Shown here: one piece after another, positions 25,985 to 32,897 of the stretch | Numbering within the stretch: position 1 is the first letter of the stretch | Layout: every line of letters starts with the position of its first letter | Assembly: GCF_028291725.1 (NCBI RefSeq) | Contig: NZ_JAQGNT010000030.1 | Location: forward strand, 1-50,004 | From: Hydrocarboniphaga sp. | GTDB lineage: Bacteria; Pseudomonadota; Gammaproteobacteria; Nevskiales; Nevskiaceae | Length of the DNA stretch: 50,004 nt | Direction: 5' to 3' | The notes under the pieces: model-generated | Databases searched by the model: none | Seen by the model: the letters and a program-made list of their open reading frames with translations, nothing else | What the model was told of the DNA's origin: nothing | Made by a program: the position numbers and the translations under genes

Positions 25985-27202
25985 ATGAAATTTCGTTCTG
26001 CTGGAATCGCTGCCGGAATCACTGCTGGGGTAGGCGGCCTGCTGGCCGCAATCAGCATGTGCACCCCGGCGCTGGCGCAGGAACTCGACAGCCTCGATTC
26101 CGCCGCCAAGCCCAGCGAGACGGCGACCGCAACCGACACCGGTACCGGTGTGCTCGACGGACGCTTCTACATCTCGCCGATGTTTTCGTACCTGCTGGCC
26201 GACGGCGATCGCCTGACCGACGACGGCCTCGGCGGCACGCTGACCTTCGGCAAGGGCATCACCGACAACCTCGCGCTCGAAATCAGCGGCTATTACCTGC
26301 AGGCCGACAGCAACACCTCGGCCTCCAGCGACACAGCCAAGCTTTACGGCTACGGCGCCAGCCTGCTGGTGTTTCCGCGCAATCAGTTCCGCAACGCCTA
26401 CGGCATCCTCGGCGTGACCTACGACGAGACCAAGGATCATCCCGGCTCGCCGAGCAGCTTCAACGGCGTCGGCTACAACGCCGGCCTCGGCTATCTGCTG
26501 CCGCTGGGCTGGTTCGGCGCCGCGCTGCGCCTGGAAGCCCTGTTCCACCTCGACTCACACAACGAGGAGAATGCCGGCGCCGGTGGCAAGAGCGAGTTCT
26601 ACGACGGCCTGTTCAACGCCGGCCTGTTCATCCCGATCGGCGCCAAGCCGGTGGTGGCGGCCGCTCCCACCGAGCCGGTCGCGGTGGTCGCGCCGATCGT
26701 ATCGGTGGACAGCGACGGCGATGGCGTCCCCGACGACCGGGACCAGTGCCCGGGCACGCCGCAGGGCACGCCGGTCGACAGCGTCGGTTGCCCCTTGAAG
26801 CCGCCCTGCCCGACGCCCGCGGCCGGCGAGCGCCTGACTCTCGAAGGCTGCGCCGCTGGCGATGTCGTCGTGCTGCAAGGCGTCACCTTCGATTTCGACA
26901 AGGCCACGCTGACGGTGAACGCCAGGACCATCCTCGACGGCGTCTCCGATTCGCTGCAGTCGGTGCCCGCGATCAAGGTGGAACTCGGTGGACATACCGA
27001 CAGCGTCGGCACCGACGCCTACAACCTGAAACTCTCCGACCGCCGTGCGACCACAGTGCGCGAGTACCTGATCGGCCGTGGTGTGGATGGTGCCCGCATG
27101 AGCAGCCACGGTTACGGCGAAGCTCAGCCGGTCGCCGACAACAGCACCGACGAAGGCCGCGAGCTGAACCGTCGCGTGGAACTGAAAATCCAGGCGCAGT
27201 AG
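25985..27202 (+). CDS. OmpA family protein (second paralog)
   Basis: A 405-residue outer membrane protein. Start 25985 follows AAGGGATC and gives the signal peptide MKFRSAGIAAGITAGVGG ending near ALAQE. A barrel region (about residues 55-220) is followed by one TSP3 calcium-binding unit (DSDGDGVPDDRDQCPGTPQG). The C-terminal OmpA domain has VELGGHTDSVGTDAYN and ELNRRVELKI. Its C-terminal half is very similar to the paralog at 12841, but the long Ala/Pro linker is absent. It follows the TpsB-like gene by 58 bases and may anchor or display the secreted repeat protein; that is inference. Confidence 0.9.
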   Translation: MKFRSAGIAAGITAGVGGLLAAISMCTPALAQELDSLDSAAKPSETATATDTGTGVLDGRFYISPMFSYLLADGDRLTDDGLGGTLTFGKGITDNLALEISGYYLQADSNTSASSDTAKLYGYGASLLVFPRNQFRNAYGILGVTYDETKDHPGSPSSFNGVGYNAGLGYLLPLGWFGAALRLEALFHLDSHNEENAGAGGKSEFYDGLFNAGLFIPIGAKPVVAAAPTEPVAVVAPIVSVDSDGDGVPDDRDQCPGTPQGTPVDSVGCPLKPPCPTPAAGERLTLEGCAAGDVVVLQGVTFDFDKATLTVNARTILDGVSDSLQSVPAIKVELGGHTDSVGTDAYNLKLSDRRATTVREYLIGRGVDGARMSSHGYGEAQPVADNSTDEGRELNRRVELKIQAQ

Positions 27203-27236
27203 CTGCCGGGGCGCCCGGGCCGGATGCCGACATGCG

Positions 27237-27307
27237 AAAAAAAACCCCGCACTGGGCGGGGTTTTGAATGCCGGACGGGTCGAAGGCCGGCGTGTCTTGG
27301 GGAGACA
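27237..27307 (-). ncRNA. Putative small RNA, copy C of a three-member family
   Basis: On the minus strand there are three hairpins. The first is TGTCT-CCCCA-AGACA (27307-27293). The second is GCCGG...CCGGC (27091-equivalent arms at 27291-27287 and 27074-equivalent 27274-27270). The third is the terminator CCCCGC-CCAGT-GCGGGG (27261-27245) followed by eight U. Layout matches copies A and B, about 7 kb away. It sits 35 bases after the OmpA-like gene on the opposite strand, and its terminator also serves the + strand (GCGGGGTTTT). Confidence 0.5.
27241..27265 (+). terminator. Rho-independent terminator of the OmpA-like gene
   Basis: AAAACCCCGC-ACTGG-GCGGGGTTTT forms a perfect 10-bp stem with a 5-base loop, 39 bases after the stop codon. 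It is bidirectional and shared with the putative small RNA copy C on the other strand. Confidence 0.8.
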
Positions 27308-27376
27308 GTCTCAAGATGCGGCAAGCCGCCTTGCCCGGGAGTGAATTGAAACCAGGGCCCGGAAAACCAGGGCCCG

Positions 27377-27559
27377 CTATTGGCGGCTCGCCATCAGGCA
27401 CAGCACGATGGACGAGGCGACGACGGCAGAGCCCATAAACAGCGGAATCCAGCCGAGGAACAGGAACTCCTGCGACAGCAGGTAGCTGCCAAGGCCGCAG
27501 CAGCCCAGTCCGAGCATCACCCCGTCCCACATTCCGCGACTCACGTCTGACTGCCTCAT
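27377..27559 (-). CDS. Small membrane protein, unknown function
   Basis: A 60-residue protein from ATG 27559 (MRQSDVSRGMWDG) with two hydrophobic helices: GVMLGLGCCGLGSYLL and IPLFMGSAVVASSIVLCLMA. The frame stays open 27 codons upstream, but that part is not hydrophobic or conserved-looking. No family is recognised. It stands alone between two inward-facing units. The strong two-helix pattern supports a real gene; the start is uncertain. Confidence 0.5.
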   Translation of the reverse strand: MRQSDVSRGMWDGVMLGLGCCGLGSYLLSQEFLFLGWIPLFMGSAVVASSIVLCLMASRQ

Positions 27560-27640
27560 GCCGGCTGTACGCAATTGCGGAATGTTGGCAGCAAGCCCGG
27601 CGCTGCTGCGTAGGAGGTTCGCGGCAGCGATGTAAGACAA

Positions 27641-28003
27641 TCGCCCGATAGGCTCCGGGCATCAGCACAGATGGGCGGCAACATCGCAGTCCCGCCATCG
27701 ACTCCGCCATCTGCCGCACTGCTCGCCAAACTGTCCATCGGACTCTCCGTGCCGCCCCGCCGACGCCTTCGACCACGTCGATCGCCTGCACCGGCTGACC
27801 CCATTCAATCGCCCGGTAATCCCACTGTCAGTGGTCCAAATCCACTACTGGCGACCTGAGGCGCCGAACCGGCTGTCGAGACCGACAAACGGCTCCGATC
27901 CACAACGCCGACGCGCCTCCGGATAACTGACGGCCTGGCCTGAACAGGCCGTTCGCCTTAGCCTGGGCTCCGATCGAAGGTGTACTACCAACGGAGACTG
28001 CGG
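27641..28003. other. Intergenic stretch with one hairpin
   Basis: No convincing gene is seen; short frames here are Pro/Arg-rich and lack ribosome sites. ACGGCCT (27930-27936) pairs with AGGCCGT (27946-27952), a possible terminator or leader structure upstream of the MgtC-like gene. Confidence 0.4.
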
Positions 28004-28486
28004 ATGCTGACCGACGCCGACCGGATTGCCCTGCTCCACCTGGCTTGCGCACTCGGTGCCGGCATCGCGCTCGGCCTGAATCGCGACCTTAAGGGCAAGC
28101 CCATCGGGGTGCGCACGCTCGGCCTGGTTGCACTGGCCTGCTGCACGCTGACCGAGGCCGCATTGCAGTTCGGCACTGCGCACGGCCAGACCTCGGAGGT
28201 CGTCAGCCGCTCAGTCCAGGGACTGATGGCCGGTATCGGTTTTCTCGGCGGCGGCGTGATCCTGCATACGCCGAGCAAGATCCACGGACTGACGACGGCG
28301 GCGATGGTCTGGCTAACCGCAGCACTCGGCGTCGCCTGCGGCCTGGGCGCGCTGCATATCGTGGCCTTCGCCGTGATCGCGGCGCTGGCGCTCGTGCTGC
28401 TCGGCGGGCCGTTCGAGCGGACGATCCATCGCTGGGCAAGCCGCGACAAGACGCTGCCGATCGAAGCCGACACTTCCGGCGATTGA
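28004..28486 (+). CDS. MgtC/SapB family membrane protein
   Basis: A 160-residue protein. ATG 28004 is chosen over 27980 because GGAG lies 7 bases upstream. It has about four hydrophobic segments. The MgtC/SapB signatures are GAGIALGLNRDLKGKPIGVR (about residues 19-38) and the strongly conserved GIGFLGGGVIL followed by GLTTAAMVWLTAALGVACG. Proteins of this family are inner membrane proteins linked to magnesium limitation and, in pathogens, to ATP synthase control. This one lacks the C-terminal soluble domain of Salmonella MgtC. No magnesium transporter gene or leader peptide is visible nearby. Confidence 0.9.
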   Translation: MLTDADRIALLHLACALGAGIALGLNRDLKGKPIGVRTLGLVALACCTLTEAALQFGTAHGQTSEVVSRSVQGLMAGIGFLGGGVILHTPSKIHGLTTAAMVWLTAALGVACGLGALHIVAFAVIAALALVLLGGPFERTIHRWASRDKTLPIEADTSGD

Positions 28487-28533
28487 CTCCATCACCGGTG
28501 CTCGCGCAATGCCGATCCGCGTTCGGATGAAAG

Positions 28534-29088
28534 CTACTGCTTGATCAGCATCCGCCGCAGCGAGGTCGCGGTCTGTCGCGCGTCGTAGGATTCGGAGGTC
28601 TGCGGCATCGGGTTCTTGCCCATCACGATCTCGACTTCGGACGTGTACGAGGTTGAGCTGCTGGTCGTGCTGGCGCCGCCGCCGATGACGCCGGGTGATG
28701 TGGTCACGACCGACTCGCAACGCAGCAGGCCGCAGCGCTGATACACCGCCTGCCGCGGCAGGTAATCCGGGCCGGTGTCGACGGTCGAAGCCTGGGTCTT
28801 CGTGTCGGTATTGCGGCTGGCCAGCTGGAACCAGTCGTTGCCGTTCTGCAGGGTCAGTTCGGCGGCCCGCAACAGAGCAAAGTCGCGAGTCGCATCGGCC
28901 GGCGTGCTGGCATTGCCGGTGAACACGACGCGGTAGCGATCGCTGGTCAACTTCGTTTCGGAATACCCGTAGGTGTCAGCCCTCGCGGCCGGCTGATACG
29001 GCATCTGGCTGGCGCACGCGGAGAGCAGCAGCGCCGTGGCGGACATGAAAAAAACGACTTTACGAGATGGTATGAAGATTTTTTTCAT
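28534..29088 (-). CDS. Outer membrane lipoprotein of the CC0125/CC1285 type
   Basis: A 184-residue lipoprotein. Start 29088 gives MKKIFIPSRKVVFFMSATAL followed by the lipobox LLSAC, with the lipidated Cys at about residue 26. The frame is open further upstream but that is not protein-like. The body, YGYSETKLTSDRYRVVFTGN then DFALLRAAELTLQNGNDWF, matches small lipoproteins of the CC0125/CC1285 family of unknown function. A Ser/Thr-rich stretch (GGASTTSSSTSYTS) precedes the acidic-free C-terminus. It stands alone, convergent with the MgtC-like gene. Confidence 0.8.
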   Translation of the reverse strand: MKKIFIPSRKVVFFMSATALLLSACASQMPYQPAARADTYGYSETKLTSDRYRVVFTGNASTPADATRDFALLRAAELTLQNGNDWFQLASRNTDTKTQASTVDTGPDYLPRQAVYQRCGLLRCESVVTTSPGVIGGGASTTSSSTSYTSEVEIVMGKNPMPQTSESYDARQTATSLRRMLIKQ

Positions 29089-29303
29089 TTGGGTTTCCCG
29101 GTGGAAGGCAGACGGTAGACAGCGGCTGGCCACAATAGTCTCCTGCAATCCTCGAAAGACATCTGAGCCAAATGGCACTCTTGCAAACCAGCGGCGTGGA
29201 TGCGCTGTTCGAACAACACGGCTCACGGATCAGTGACGCTTGTCGCGATGCCGCGCGGGTGCTCAACTTCGCTCGAACCCGTGCCCGAATGTGAGCCGCA
29301 CCG

Positions 29304-29887
29304 ATGATGCATCCCGATCTGCCCATCTCGCTGCCGATTCATGGCGACCGACTCCACGGCTCATTGAAAATGCCGGCGACCCCAGGGCCTGCAGCAGTCA
29401 TCCTGATCATCGCCGGCTCGGGGCCGCTCGCAGCGCCGGCCAGATCATCCGCGATCAAGTGCGAGGCAAGCTTGGCGACGCACTCGAAAAACGCAATGAA
29501 GAGATCCTCCGCGCGCTGGAGAACGGCTCAACCGTCGACGCGGTACCGCAGGAGCTAATGCCGCTGTACCGGCCCAGCGCACAGCCCTACCTGATGTCGT
29601 GGCTACGCATGCGACCAATCGACGAGTTGAAAGCGCTTTCGATGCCGACACTCATCGTGCAAGGCACCAGAGACGTCCAGGTCAGTGAACTCGATGCGCG
29701 GGCCTTGCAGGCTGCCAGCCCCGGCGCTGGCCTTGCCATCATTGACGACATGAACCACGTGCTGAAAGCCGTTGCCGACGATCCGGCCGAGCAGATGGCC
29801 GCCTATTCCGACCCGAAGTTTCCGATTGCGGGCCAACTCGTCGAATCGATCGTGCGCTTCCTCAAGCAGGCTCGCGGGCCTGCTTGA
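29304..29887 (+). pseudogene. Alpha/beta hydrolase gene with internal deletion and frameshift
   Basis: The N-terminal part (from ATGATG 29304) reads HGDRLHGSLKMPATP and then ILIIAGSGP, the oxyanion-hole strand of alpha/beta hydrolases. At about 29430 homology jumps to AGQIIRDQVRGKLGDALEKR in a different frame. It continues to the end with MPTLIVQGTRDVQV (acid residue) and INHVL-like DDMNHVLKAV (catalytic His). The central ~140 residues, including the nucleophile elbow, are missing. The gene is therefore inactive. A 40-codon open frame just upstream (29172-29294) has no recognisable content. Confidence 0.8.
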
Positions 29888-29984
29888 TCGGCTTCACCGC
29901 CCGGCATGAACCTGGCCAATGGCTTGCGCGATAATCGCGGTGCGGCGCTCCCCGGACACCCAAAATCAAAGTCAGGAAAAAGTC

Positions 29985-30506
29985 ATGGCAGACACGATCG
30001 GCAGGCAGTTTCCGGGATGGGTTCTCGGCGTGATGCTCAGCGGTGCTGCGCAGGCGCAAGGCAGCGCTTTGACGCTACCCGAGCTGCAGCGCTGCGCGAG
30101 CCAGGTTCAACAGCTGCGCCAGGATTCGGCGCGCCTGACCCAGCAGAGCAGGCAACTCGACGCCGAACGCAGCGCGATCATGCAGCGCACTGATGAGCTG
30201 AACGCCGAGCAGGCGAAATTGAGCGCTGACGACCTGAAAAATGGCCTCGCGCTGCACGAACGCAGGAAGAGCAATCAGCAGCAGGCGCTTGCCCTGAACA
30301 CGCGGGTTGTGCCGCTGCGCCGCGAGATCGATACGCTGAACCTGCTCAAAACCGACTACGACCGCAACTGCTCGAGCCGGCCTTATCGGCGCGCCGACCT
30401 CGACACGCTGCCCGAAGCACAGCGCTCGGCGATGCGCGCCGGCATGGGCGACGTGCAGGTGCCCTACATAGACCCGGCACCGCCGGCGAGCGCCGATACT
30501 CCCTGA
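29985..30506 (+). CDS. Exported coiled-coil protein of unknown function
   Basis: A 173-residue protein from ATG 29985, after AGGAAAAAG. A weak signal-like N-terminus (GWVLGVMLSGAAQAQG) suggests export. Residues about 30-120 form a long Gln/Arg-rich coiled coil (QQLRQDSARLTQQSRQLDAE, then QQQALALNTRVVPLRREID). Two Cys are present, at ELQRCASQ and DRNCSSR. The tail is Pro-rich. No family is recognised. It is flanked by an inactive hydrolase and an EthD-like gene, neither of which points to a role. Confidence 0.65.
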   Translation: MADTIGRQFPGWVLGVMLSGAAQAQGSALTLPELQRCASQVQQLRQDSARLTQQSRQLDAERSAIMQRTDELNAEQAKLSADDLKNGLALHERRKSNQQQALALNTRVVPLRREIDTLNLLKTDYDRNCSSRPYRRADLDTLPEAQRSAMRAGMGDVQVPYIDPAPPASADTP

Positions 30507-30606
30507 CCGCAGGCCGGTTGCGCGACTCGCCGGTTTGTTATGGCTCGATGCTCCCGATACCTTAAGCCGAGAGTCTGGCAACCAGACCCACTGCGAGGAG
30601 CCAACA

Positions 30607-30918
30607 ATGATCAAAGTCAGCGTGATGTATCCGTCCGGTAAGGACGCGAAGTTTGATATCGGCTATTACACGGGCACGCATATGCCGCTGGTCCAGGCCC
30701 GTCTCGGCGCGGCATTGAAGAAAATCGCGGTCGAAGAAGGCCTGGCCGGCGGCGCTCCGGGCGCACCACCGCCCTATGCGGCCTTCGGTCATCTGTATTT
30801 CGATTCGGTAGAGGCCTTCCAGGCCGCGTTCGGACCGCACGCGAATGAAATCATGGGCGACCTGCCCAATTTCACCAATATCCAGCCAACGATCCAGATC
30901 AGCGCGGTCAAGCTCTAG
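30607..30918 (+). CDS. EthD family protein
   Basis: A 103-residue ferredoxin-like alpha/beta barrel protein. The ATG at 30607 follows GCGAGGAGCCAACA. The family motifs are MIKVSVMYPSGKDAKFDIGY, YYTGTHMPLVQARLG with the conserved His, and GHLYFDSVEAFQAAF. EthD-type proteins act as dimers; the founding member is needed for ethyl tert-butyl ether breakdown, but most members have unknown roles. It is a single gene upstream of two tRNA genes. Confidence 0.88.
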   Translation: MIKVSVMYPSGKDAKFDIGYYTGTHMPLVQARLGAALKKIAVEEGLAGGAPGAPPPYAAFGHLYFDSVEAFQAAFGPHANEIMGDLPNFTNIQPTIQISAVKL

Positions 30919-31019
30919 CAGCCTCAGCCGTCTGCATGCGGAGGCGGTGACTTTTCAGGGGCTTTCGCAGAAAAGCCTTTCCCCTCCACGATCTTTTGGC
31001 TATGATGCGCGCCCTCGAC

Positions 31020-31096
31020 GGTGGCCGTAGCTCAGTTGGTAGAGTCCCAGATTGTGATTCTGGTTGTCGCGGGTTCGAGCCCCGTCGGTCACCCCA
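31020..31096 (+). tRNA. tRNA-His (anticodon GUG)
   Basis: Acceptor GTGGCCG pairs with CGGTCAC; the extra G at -1 (31020) faces C73, as expected for tRNA-His. The anticodon stem CCAGA/TCTGG holds TTGTGAT, giving GTG. CCA is encoded at 31094-31096. Confidence 0.96.
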
Positions 31097-31122
31097 ATCG
31101 AGGGGCATGCAGCAGGTTCTGG

Positions 31123-31198
<76 letters not shown>

Positions 31199-31215
31199 CT
31201 TGCTTTGCGATAATC

Positions 31216-31239
31216 AGCCGGCCGAGCCGGCTTTTTTTT
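31216..31239 (+). terminator. Rho-independent terminator of the tRNA unit
   Basis: AGCCGGC-CGA-GCCGGCT forms a perfect 7-bp stem (31216-31232), followed by a run of eight T to 31239. It lies 18 bases after tRNA-Lys. Confidence 0.9.
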
Positions 31240-31281
31240 GGCTTTCCTGGTTTTTTGGTTCCGTCGTACTGCCGAGGCTAA

Positions 31282-32139
31282 ATGAGCGCGCAACTCATCG
31301 ACGGCAAGTCGATTGCCGACACGCTGCAACGCGAACTCGCGGCGACGGTCCAGAAAATCGTCGTTGCCGGCAGGCGCGCACCCGCTCTGGCGACGATGCT
31401 GGTCGGCGGCGACCCCGCGTCCCAGGTTTACGTGCGCAACAAGCGCCTGGCCTGCGAGCGTATCGGCATCCGCTCGCTGCCGCTGCACTACGGCGACGAC
31501 ATCAGCCAGCAGCAGTTGCTGGCCGAGATCGACCGGCTCAACGCCGACGCCGAGATCGACGGCATCCTGGTGCAGCTACCGCTGCCGGCGCAGATCGACG
31601 CGACCACCGTGATCGAGCGCATCCGCCCGGACAAGGATGTCGACGGCTTCCACCCCTACAACCTCGGCCGGCTGGCGCAGCGTCAGCCGGTGTTGCGTCC
31701 GTGCACGCCGTTCGGCGTGATCGAGATGCTGCGCCGCTCCGGCGAGAGCTTCTACGGCCGCCGCGCGGTCGTCGTCGGCGCCAGCAATCATGTCGGCCGG
31801 CCGATGGGGCTGGAGCTGCTGCTGGCCGGCGCCACGACCACGATCTGCCATCGCTTCACGCAGAACCTGGCCGACGAGGTCGCGCGCGCCGAGATCGTCG
31901 TCGTCGCGGTCGGCAAGCCCGGCTTCGTCAAGGGCGCGTGGATCGCACCGGGCGCGACCGTAGTCGACGTCGGTATCAACCGCCAGGCCGACGGCAAACT
32001 CTGCGGCGACGTCGAGTTCGACGCGGCCCGGGAACGCGCCGCGTGGATCACGCCGGTACCAGGCGGGGTCGGCCCGATGACGGTCACGATGCTGATGCAC
32101 AACACGGTGCAGGCGGCCTCTGCTCGCGACACGGTGTGA
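31282..32139 (+). CDS. folD: Bifunctional methylenetetrahydrofolate dehydrogenase/cyclohydrolase
   Basis: A 285-residue protein of normal FolD length. The catalytic Lys54 and Tyr50 lie in [23 protein letters not shown] and [14 protein letters not shown] are the folate-site signatures. [10 protein letters not shown] in the Rossmann domain binds NADP, and [15 protein letters not shown] is the conserved C-terminal loop. Residue 174-equivalent reads ASNHVGRP, where most bacteria have RSxxVGRP, a minor change. It interconverts methylene-, methenyl- and formyl-tetrahydrofolate in the cytoplasm. It is a single gene after the tRNA terminator. Confidence 0.96.
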   Translation: MSAQLIDGKSIADTLQRELAATVQKIVVAGRRAPALATMLVGGDPASQVYVRNKRLACERIGIRSLPLHYGDDISQQQLLAEIDRLNADAEIDGILVQLPLPAQIDATTVIERIRPDKDVDGFHPYNLGRLAQRQPVLRPCTPFGVIEMLRRSGESFYGRRAVVVGASNHVGRPMGLELLLAGATTTICHRFTQNLADEVARAEIVVVAVGKPGFVKGAWIAPGATVVDVGINRQADGKLCGDVEFDAARERAAWITPVPGGVGPMTVTMLMHNTVQAASARDTV

Positions 32140-32212
32140 TAGCGAAACATTAGCAAGTACCGTCATTCGCCCCGGCTTCGCCGACGAGCAACCGGCGCCG
32201 CATTGAGCGCCG

Positions 32213-32464
32213 CTACAGGCGCTGCTGCATCAGCCGGTCAACCAGAAGCTTGTAGTGATTGCTGGCCTCTTCTGTCGCCTTCTCGGCGCTGAGACGTGCT
32301 TCGGCGGCCGCGCTCTGTGCCGCCAGCGCGACAAGCCGCTCATTGGCCTGGACCCAGGCCGCGTGCGCCAGGCTTATCTCGTCCATCAACCGAGCCCGGG
32401 CACGATCGGCCTCTGCACCGCGCGGGCGCAGCAGGCGTCGAAGTGAAGGAAACGGGGCAGCCAT
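32213..32464 (-). CDS. Small coiled-coil protein of unknown function
   Basis: An 83-residue protein from ATG 32464 (a GTG two codons upstream is possible). The N-terminus is basic (FPSLRRLLRPRGAEADRARA) and the rest is a helix rich in Ala/Glu (NERLVALAAQSAAAEARLSA). No family is recognised. The codon pattern and lack of a better frame favour a gene, but it may be spurious. Confidence 0.4.
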   Translation of the reverse strand: MAAPFPSLRRLLRPRGAEADRARARLMDEISLAHAAWVQANERLVALAAQSAAAEARLSAEKATEEASNHYKLLVDRLMQQRL

Positions 32465-32592
32465 GATCACGCGCTTGTCGCCGGATCGGAAAAGGGATCC
32501 CCGATACTAGCGAAACGCCAACGACCAACGATAGCCGCGCACGCGTTGGGGTCTGCAAAGGTCGGCGATTTCCGGATCCGGGCGCGGGATTT

Positions 32593-32684
32593 GCGCTAGA
32601 CGATTTTTAGCGCGTCGTCGGTGCGCTTGCCCGCACAAAAATCAGACACCGATGCGAACCATCGCCGTCGGTGTTGTGATTTTT
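32593..32684. terminator. Two hairpins in the folD-glycosidase intergenic region
   Basis: GCGCTA (32593-32598) pairs with TAGCGC (32608-32613). A second, longer one joins AAAAATCA plus ACACCGA (32637-32652) to TCGGTGT plus TGATTTTT (32668-32684), with small bulges. The A/T ends make it a bidirectional terminator candidate. The remaining 200 bases before the glycosidase start hold nothing I can name. Confidence 0.45.
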
Positions 32685-32897
32685 CCGCCGCCTGCGGCAA
32701 CGCATGACCGACGGGCACATCTACCCGACGGACGGGGCAGCGTCGCCCAAGCCATTTCGCTTAACCCTGCATTAACTACCGCTCACCGTGTGTCAGCGCA
32801 CAGACAAACTCGAAAACCGAAGCTTGCTCCGCGGCTCGCCATCTCATGCGATGCCGGATCAAGGCAAGAACCCCATTTCGGTTAGAGGAACAGCATC

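Noticed and set aside
29172-29294. 40-codon + strand frame before the broken hydrolase
   Set aside because: There is no ribosome site and no recognisable sequence; it is probably debris of the same deletion-prone region.
32797-32870. Possible cyclic di-GMP-I riboswitch before the glycosidase gene (CGCACAGACAAACTCGAAA followed by GCCGGATCAAGGC)
   Set aside because: The outline resembles the class, but the invariant GACGCAAAGC core is absent. An Infernal search with the GEMM-I model would decide; a clear hit would reverse this.
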